64,000 nt of DNA from DASYXZ01 sp035308965. Lineage in GTDB: Bacteria; Acidobacteriota; Terriglobia; UBA7540. The stretch lies in NCBI GenBank assembly GCA_035308965.1, contig DATGFN010000011.1, forward strand, positions 124,001 through 188,000, read 5' to 3'. Below are positions 59,604-64,000 of this stretch, in pieces (position 1 is the stretch's first letter; each line of letters starts with the position of its first letter). A program made the position numbers and the translations under genes. Under the pieces are notes generated by a model. It was not told the DNA's origin, did not search any database, and saw nothing but the letters and a program-made list of their open reading frames with translations.

Positions 59604-62600
59604 ATGTTTAACGTTACATTGGCGAAGTTTAGGAGTTGCTTGCTTCTGATGGCGTGTTTCACCTTTGCCGGAAGTGGGCTGTTGTTCGCCCAGGGAACTG
59701 GCACGATTAAGGGTTTCGTGACCGACCCTGCCGGCCTTGCGGTTCCCAACGCTCCTGTCATTGTCACCAACACGGCGACGGGAGCGGCGGTTAAAACCAC
59801 CACCAATGAAGCGGGTATTTACGAAGTAAGGGCTCTGAATGCCGGAACGTACACAATTCAGGTTTCGGCCGCCGGCTTCCGAACCTACGTTAATAAAGAT
59901 GTCACCCTGAATACCACTCAGACCCTGGGTATCGACATAAAGCTTGAGGTTGGCGAGCAGAAGCAGACTGTGACTGTTGAATCGGTGGCGCCCCTGGTCA
60001 ATACCCAAGAGGGCCGCGTACAAAACGTGGTCACCGGAGCCGAAGTGAACAACCTGCCGCTCAACGGGCGCAACATTTACGCCTTGATGCAGTTGATACC
60101 CGGCGCCGTCGATTCCACCGGGATCGATATGGAAAGTACCGCGGGCGGAATTCAGACCAACATCAACGGCTCGCGCGCCAATTTCAACGGCTTCATGCTG
60201 GATGGCGTTTCCAACAAAGGCTTGAGCGGCGGCTCTAACTCCCAGCCCGCCCCCGATTTCGTCCAGGAATATTCGATTCAGACCAACAACTTCTCTGCTG
60301 AATTCTCCAGCAGCGCCGGATCGATCACCGAAGTCACCACCAAGTCCGGCACCAATGACATCCATGGCGATCTTTGGGAATTCTTCCGCAACGACAAGCT
60401 GAACGCCCGCAATTTCTTCGATGGGGACACCAAGGCCGAGTGGCGGCAGAACCAGTTCGGGGGAACGATCGGCGGCCCCGTGAAGAAAGACAAGATATTT
60501 TTCTTTGGGGGTTACGAAGGCGAACGCTTCCGCACCGCCATCCCCTCTCAATTCTATGTGGAAAGTCCTGCTTATAAAAATGCCGTGCAATCCGCGCTTC
60601 CTAATTCCGTCGCGGCTCTGCTCTACAAAAACTTCCCGAATCCTTCCGCCACCTCCGGCGACACGGTCGACGACGTGGTGAATGGAAACATAACAAACCC
60701 CAATGGAGACTTTGCTGCTGCCATCGGGTCGGACTATACCGGAACCGGGACCAATCTGAGTAATGCTTACCTGGGATACACTGATCCTTGCTTCCTCTCT
60801 TCATACGTGGGCGTAGGCATTCCTGCGGGTCAGGCGAACTGGGGCAACCCCCAGACCGTCGCCAACAATTCCGCCAAACTCTTTGGTGTTACCGCACAGG
60901 AAAATGCTCAGATCACCTCCAATATCGCGGCGGGCTGCCCGGGAAGCGGTTTGGTTGCTCCCGCCGTTCAGTCCGGAGCCATCTCGCGATCGGCGGTTAT
61001 GGCGGGGTTCATCAATGCCTCCAACAGCACCCGGACCAAGGGCGTCTTCTATGACGGGAACAAGTACACGGCTAAGGGTGACTTCCAGGGAGATAAGAAC
61101 CGGATGTCGGCGAGCTGGAACTTTTCTGAGACCAAAGACCCCAACCCTACTCCCACCACCGGCATACGCGGTTTCAGTAATCCTAATTCCGTTTCTACCG
61201 CGGGCGCGGCGTTCAACTTCGTTCACACCTTCTCACCCACCATCGTCAACGAATTTCGGGCAGGATTCTCCAGGGATACAATCGCCATCAGTCCCTTGAA
61301 ATCGCAGTTCGGTGTTCCCGATATTGGCTTTGATACCGGCAATGCGCCCTTCGGCTCTTACAATGGCTACCCACAGTTCTTTAATGAAGACATCTTTGAT
61401 TTCAAGGACCTGGTATCCATCGTGAAGGGCAAACACTCCCTGAAAGTCGGCGGCGAATTCAAAAGGAATTATGAGAATAGCGAGTTCAACGTGGGCCGCC
61501 CCAGCTACTACTTCTTTGACCCTGTCTATTTTGCTTCCGACCTGCCTTACATTCAGGCCAGCGGGGTCAACCCTGAGTTGTCCTCCGGCGCCCCATCGCA
61601 CCTTGATACGAACATCCGTGCCTGGCGGAATTACGAGGCGGGGTGGTTCGTTCAGGACGATTGGAAAGTCAGTAAGCGCTTGACCGTCAATCTCGGCCTG
61701 CGCTGGGATTTCTTCAGCCCCCACACGGAAAAATATAATAAAGCCACCACATTGCTTCTGGCCAATGGCAGTTTAGCCGCCATAAATTGCGAGACCCAGG
61801 TCAATGGCAAGTGCGCCCTTCCCACTGGCGATGCCCAAGCGCCCAATGGCGGATTCGCCGCCGCATCTCAGCTCTTCCCTGCGCGCTACGGGAATTTTGC
61901 TCCACGCCTCGGCTTTGCCTGGGATCCTTTTGGCAAGGGCACAACCGCGTTGCGCGGCGCAGCGGCCATCTCTTATGAAGGAACCTTCTTTAATGCACTC
62001 TCCAACTCGCGTTGGAACCTCCCCTACTACTCGTTTAACGAGGCTGCCCCGGTCTTGGGCTTAAACGGTTTGCCGACCTACGGCCCCACGGATGCAAATG
62101 GCAATCCCACCGGCGCCGCACCCACTTACACCGGGCCGCCAAGTAACATTGGACAAGGCCCGGCTGGTCTGGGTTTCCAGGGCAACATCATGGGATGGCT
62201 GCCTTCTAACCCCGACCTGGCCGCTCTGACAGGTATTCCAAGCCCAGCGTATAAACTCCCTTATGTGGAGCAATTCTTCCTTGGCATCCAGCACCAGTTC
62301 GGACCCAACACGGTCCTGGAGGTTAACGGTGTCATGAACCTCGCACGCCACCTGTTCTGGGCCGAGGATCCCAATCGCGTAGTCGGTGGCAAGCAGGCAA
62401 CGTCATCGAAGTCCGCTACAGGGGTGCCCGTCACCAATCCATGCACGGGCGTGGCGACATTCAACACACCTCTCCTCAATCCCTGCTTTGGAACCATGCG
62501 GACATGGGATACCAGCGTGAACTCCAGCTACAGTGGTTTGCAGATTTCACTCAATCACAAGACAAGCCGCGGATTGACTTTCCTCGCCAACTACACTTGG

Positions 62601-63275
62601 GCACACTCGTTGGATGATCGCTCGACGTGGCACGCGTTGAGCAGCGCCGGAAGCGCTACCGATGTCAACCCCTATGGAGAGGCTGGCTATTCCATGGATC
62701 CGGGCAGGGTTTATCTGGAGCATGGCAACTCCCTGTTTGACATTACCCATCGCGTGGTTGGAGCCGCTTCGTGGGATCTCCCCTGGGGGAAGGCTCAGAA
62801 CACCCTGGTCACCAAAGTGTTGGGTGGATGGCAGGTGAATCCCAACGTCAGCCTTCAGACAGGCTTTCCGTTTACGGTTGGCTGCCATTGTGATTACAAC
62901 GGGGACGGCATCAAGTCCGATCGTCCCAACGCTCCAAGCTTTGGGAACAGCATGTACTTCAGCCATTCCCAATTCGAGAATGGAGCCCTTGCCAATCTGG
63001 CAAGCGACTTTGGCACACCTACTCCCGGTACCGACGGGACCCTCGGGCGCAATACCTTCCGAGGACCCGGGATCGCCGAGTATGACATGTCGCTCTTTAA
63101 AAAGATTCCCATCAATGAGCGGTTTAACATGCAGTTCCGCGCCGAGATATTCAATCTGTTTAACCACGCCAATCTGGCTCCGCCGGTGGCAAACTTGGCC
63201 AGTTCCTCCTTCGGAATGGTTCAATCTGCTGCCGATCCGCGCGAGATTCAGTTTGGCTTGAAACTCATATTCTAA
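59604..63275 (+). CDS. TonB-dependent receptor with carboxypeptidase-regulatory (Oar-like) domain
   Basis: The 1223-residue outer-membrane protein has a signal peptide (SCLLLMACFTFAGSGLLFAQ). An N-terminal CarboxypepD_reg beta-sandwich (T-I-K-G-F-V-T-D-P-A-G-L-A-V-P-N-A) follows, then a plug domain (N-L-P-L-N-G-R-N) and a long barrel (G-F-S-x-x-T, L-G-L-R-W-D-F) ending in a terminal Phe (FGLKLIF). This Oar-like type is abundant in Acidobacteriota and probably imports oligosaccharides or peptides. GAGGGGGT precedes the ATG. The promoter is sigma-54-type, and a strong terminator follows. Confidence 0.92.
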   Translation: MFNVTLAKFRSCLLLMACFTFAGSGLLFAQGTGTIKGFVTDPAGLAVPNAPVIVTNTATGAAVKTTTNEAGIYEVRALNAGTYTIQVSAAGFRTYVNKDVTLNTTQTLGIDIKLEVGEQKQTVTVESVAPLVNTQEGRVQNVVTGAEVNNLPLNGRNIYALMQLIPGAVDSTGIDMESTAGGIQTNINGSRANFNGFMLDGVSNKGLSGGSNSQPAPDFVQEYSIQTNNFSAEFSSSAGSITEVTTKSGTNDIHGDLWEFFRNDKLNARNFFDGDTKAEWRQNQFGGTIGGPVKKDKIFFFGGYEGERFRTAIPSQFYVESPAYKNAVQSALPNSVAALLYKNFPNPSATSGDTVDDVVNGNITNPNGDFAAAIGSDYTGTGTNLSNAYLGYTDPCFLSSYVGVGIPAGQANWGNPQTVANNSAKLFGVTAQENAQITSNIAAGCPGSGLVAPAVQSGAISRSAVMAGFINASNSTRTKGVFYDGNKYTAKGDFQGDKNRMSASWNFSETKDPNPTPTTGIRGFSNPNSVSTAGAAFNFVHTFSPTIVNEFRAGFSRDTIAISPLKSQFGVPDIGFDTGNAPFGSYNGYPQFFNEDIFDFKDLVSIVKGKHSLKVGGEFKRNYENSEFNVGRPSYYFFDPVYFASDLPYIQASGVNPELSSGAPSHLDTNIRAWRNYEAGWFVQDDWKVSKRLTVNLGLRWDFFSPHTEKYNKATTLLLANGSLAAINCETQVNGKCALPTGDAQAPNGGFAAASQLFPARYGNFAPRLGFAWDPFGKGTTALRGAAAISYEGTFFNALSNSRWNLPYYSFNEAAPVLGLNGLPTYGPTDANGNPTGAAPTYTGPPSNIGQGPAGLGFQGNIMGWLPSNPDLAALTGIPSPAYKLPYVEQFFLGIQHQFGPNTVLEVNGVMNLARHLFWAEDPNRVVGGKQATSSKSATGVPVTNPCTGVATFNTPLLNPCFGTMRTWDTSVNSSYSGLQISLNHKTSRGLTFLANYTWAHSLDDRSTWHALSSAGSATDVNPYGEAGYSMDPGRVYLEHGNSLFDITHRVVGAASWDLPWGKAQNTLVTKVLGGWQVNPNVSLQTGFPFTVGCHCDYNGDGIKSDRPNAPSFGNSMYFSHSQFENGALANLASDFGTPTPGTDGTLGRNTFRGPGIAEYDMSLFKKIPINERFNMQFRAEIFNLFNHANLAPPVANLASSSFGMVQSAADPREIQFGLKLIF

Positions 63276-63303
63276 ACCGGTTGTACGAATTCAATGCTTC
63301 AAA

Positions 63304-63332
63304 GGGGGACGGCGCAAGCCGTCCCCCTTTTT
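63304..63332 (+). terminator. Intrinsic terminator after the TonB receptor gene
   Basis: A perfect 10-bp stem, GGGGGACGGC / GCCGTCCCCC, with a GCAA tetraloop is followed by TTTTT, 29 nt past the stop. Its stem shares sequence with the nearby REP-like units, so it may be a repeat-derived terminator. Confidence 0.85.
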
Positions 63333-63381
63333 GTCTTGTGACGGTGACCCCGTAGGCATGGGACCATGGAAAGATTTCTTG

Positions 63382-63486
63382 TAGGGGGACGGCTTGCCGT
63401 CCCCTCTTTTGTCTCCCCCGCTGGTTGGAGTTGAAGAGGGTAGGGCAAGCCTAGCGCTGTATGATGCGGGGCAAGCCCTCCCCTAC
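63382..63486. repeat. REP/BIME-like pair next to the RAYT gene
   Basis: Unit A is GTAG followed by GGGGACGGC-TT-GCCGTCCCC and CTCTTTTGTC (63382-63413). Unit B is a GGGGCAAGCCCTCCCCTAC arm ending CTAC at 63483-63486. The GTAG tetranucleotide before a hairpin is the hallmark of RAYT-recognised REPs. The last bases supply the stop codon of the RAYT gene. Confidence 0.75.
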
Positions 63487-64000
63487 GTCCTGTCTGGGTT
63501 TTCGGAGTCCTCGTTCCAACGTTTGGGGTTTTGGATAATGTAATCTCGAATTGTTTCCAATTCATCGACGTCACGAATAATGTGCTCGTAAAAATTCTCA
63601 TGCAGCAGGCGTGTTCCCGTGCGTGACATCAATTTGTTGACTGCGATTGTGCAGATTGATTTAAACGCTCCCACTATGTCCCCCATGCTTGTTCGGGGAT
63701 CCGATGACCGATGGACCGCATCCTCTTTTTCAATCGCCAGCCCCGCAGGGGGGCGGCTTGCCGTCACCTCTTTTTGTCGATCGCCGAAAAGGGGAGGGCA
63801 AGCCCTCCCCCTACTTGCGGGGGACGGTTGAATCACGGGCGCACCGAGGGCCTTCGCCAATGCTGGCTCTAATCCTGGTCCCGGCAAGACAAAAACCGCA
63901 TGCAAATGGTTGGGCATGATCTGGAACGCATCAAGAATGAGTGACACAAATCGCTGCGGCAATGCTTCCCAAATTCTTTGAACGAGGAGACCTGCCTCGT
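63483..64000 (-). CDS. REP-associated tyrosine transposase (RAYT, Y1_Tnp family), 5' end outside window
   Basis: The frame is open to the right edge; the visible part encodes ~172 residues including I-W-E-A-L-P-Q-R-F and the HUH metal motif F-Q-I-M-P-N-H-L-H. Y1-family residues N-F-Y-E-H-I-I-R-D and I-R-D-Y-I-I-Q-N-P-K-R-W follow and include the catalytic Tyr. These single-strand transposases move or process REP sequences. Between HUH and the V-G-A-F-K-S block lies a ~35-residue Pro/Arg/Gly-rich segment encoded by a REP-like unit (63744-63813). The TAG stop is part of a flanking REP. Confidence 0.88.
   Translation of the reverse strand, partial: EAGLLVQRIWEALPQRFVSLILDAFQIMPNHLHAVFVLPGPGLEPALAKALGAPVIQPSPASRGRACPPLFGDRQKEVTASRPPAGLAIEKEDAVHRSSDPRTSMGDIVGAFKSICTIAVNKLMSRTGTRLLHENFYEHIIRDVDELETIRDYIIQNPKRWNEDSENPDRT
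63744..63813. repeat. REP-like unit inside the RAYT reading frame
   Basis: GCAGGGGGGCGGC-TT-GCCGTCACC with CTCTTTTTGTC (63745-63775), a short spacer and GGGGAGGGCAAGCCCTCCCCCTAC repeat the A and B arms of the unit at 63382-63486 in the same orientation. The frame stays open across it. Confidence 0.75.

Noticed and set aside
63304..63332. First hairpin after the TonB receptor as a separate REP copy
   Set aside because: It lacks the GTAG tetranucleotide and has a T5 tail and GCAA loop, so it is better called a terminator, though its stem may be repeat-derived.

Overview
The window reads as chromosome of a GC-rich, Gram-negative, heterotrophic bacterium, most likely an Acidobacteriota member. 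The basis is a large carboxypeptidase-regulatory/TonB receptor, a CRTAC1 (FG-GAP/UnbV) protein, an S53 peptidase, form II CoxL-type genes and abundant multiheme cytochromes. No rRNA, tRNA or CRISPR array was seen, so the assignment rests on gene content only.

Layout. (1) 1-4.5 kb is an AT-richer accessory segment: a family B DNA polymerase open at the left edge, an AT-rich gap, and two minus-strand unknown genes, one with a HEPN-like C-terminus. (2) 4.9-13.5 kb holds an MBL hydrolase, a kynureninase-like enzyme, an LRV-repeat protein, an orphan HicB-like protein and the vitamin B6 set: a PdxR-like MocR regulator with a clear operator, pdxS, and pdxT 2.4 kb further on. (3) 13.7-27.1 kb holds a CocE-type hydrolase, an ArsC/LMW-phosphatase, a form II CO-dehydrogenase-like set (small, large, FAD and CoxG subunits), the radical SAM protein AmrS, a GT28-like glycosyltransferase, an LpxH-like phosphoesterase and an alkaline-phosphatase-fold enzyme. 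(4) 27.5-28.8 kb is DAHP synthase behind a complete, trp-style attenuator whose leader peptide is rich in Tyr, Phe and Trp. (5) 29.0-33.7 kb holds cstA, its small YbdD partner, an NHL-repeat protein and an S53 peptidase.

(6) 34.2-45.1 kb is a minus-strand electron-transfer locus: a DmsE/MtrA-like decaheme cytochrome, an outer-membrane barrel, a monoheme cytochrome c, Rieske protein, cytochrome b, a nine-heme membrane-anchored cytochrome, a small monoheme protein, a nine-heme/b561 fusion with CbcL architecture and a NapC/NirT (ImcH-like) cytochrome. Together they could carry electrons from quinol across both membranes. Both predicted transcription units have GTGA-N6-TCAC palindromes upstream. 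(7) Divergent from it, 45.8-50.0 kb is a tight three-gene operon: MpaB/Lcp-like oxygenase, NDH-2 fused to a cyclic-nucleotide-binding-like domain, and a nitroreductase-like protein. (8) 50.0-56.2 kb is a minus-strand operon of three alkaline-phosphatase-superfamily proteins plus two small partners. (9) 56.3-63.3 kb holds TPR and CRTAC1 proteins and a TonB-dependent receptor behind a near-consensus sigma-54 promoter. (10) The right edge cuts a REP-associated tyrosine transposase (RAYT) gene that carries a REP-like unit inside its own reading frame.

Related palindromic repeats with GTAG/CTAC ends are dispersed through the window. They supply the stop codon of pdxS and of the RAYT, and three copies end 9-11 nt before a start codon.
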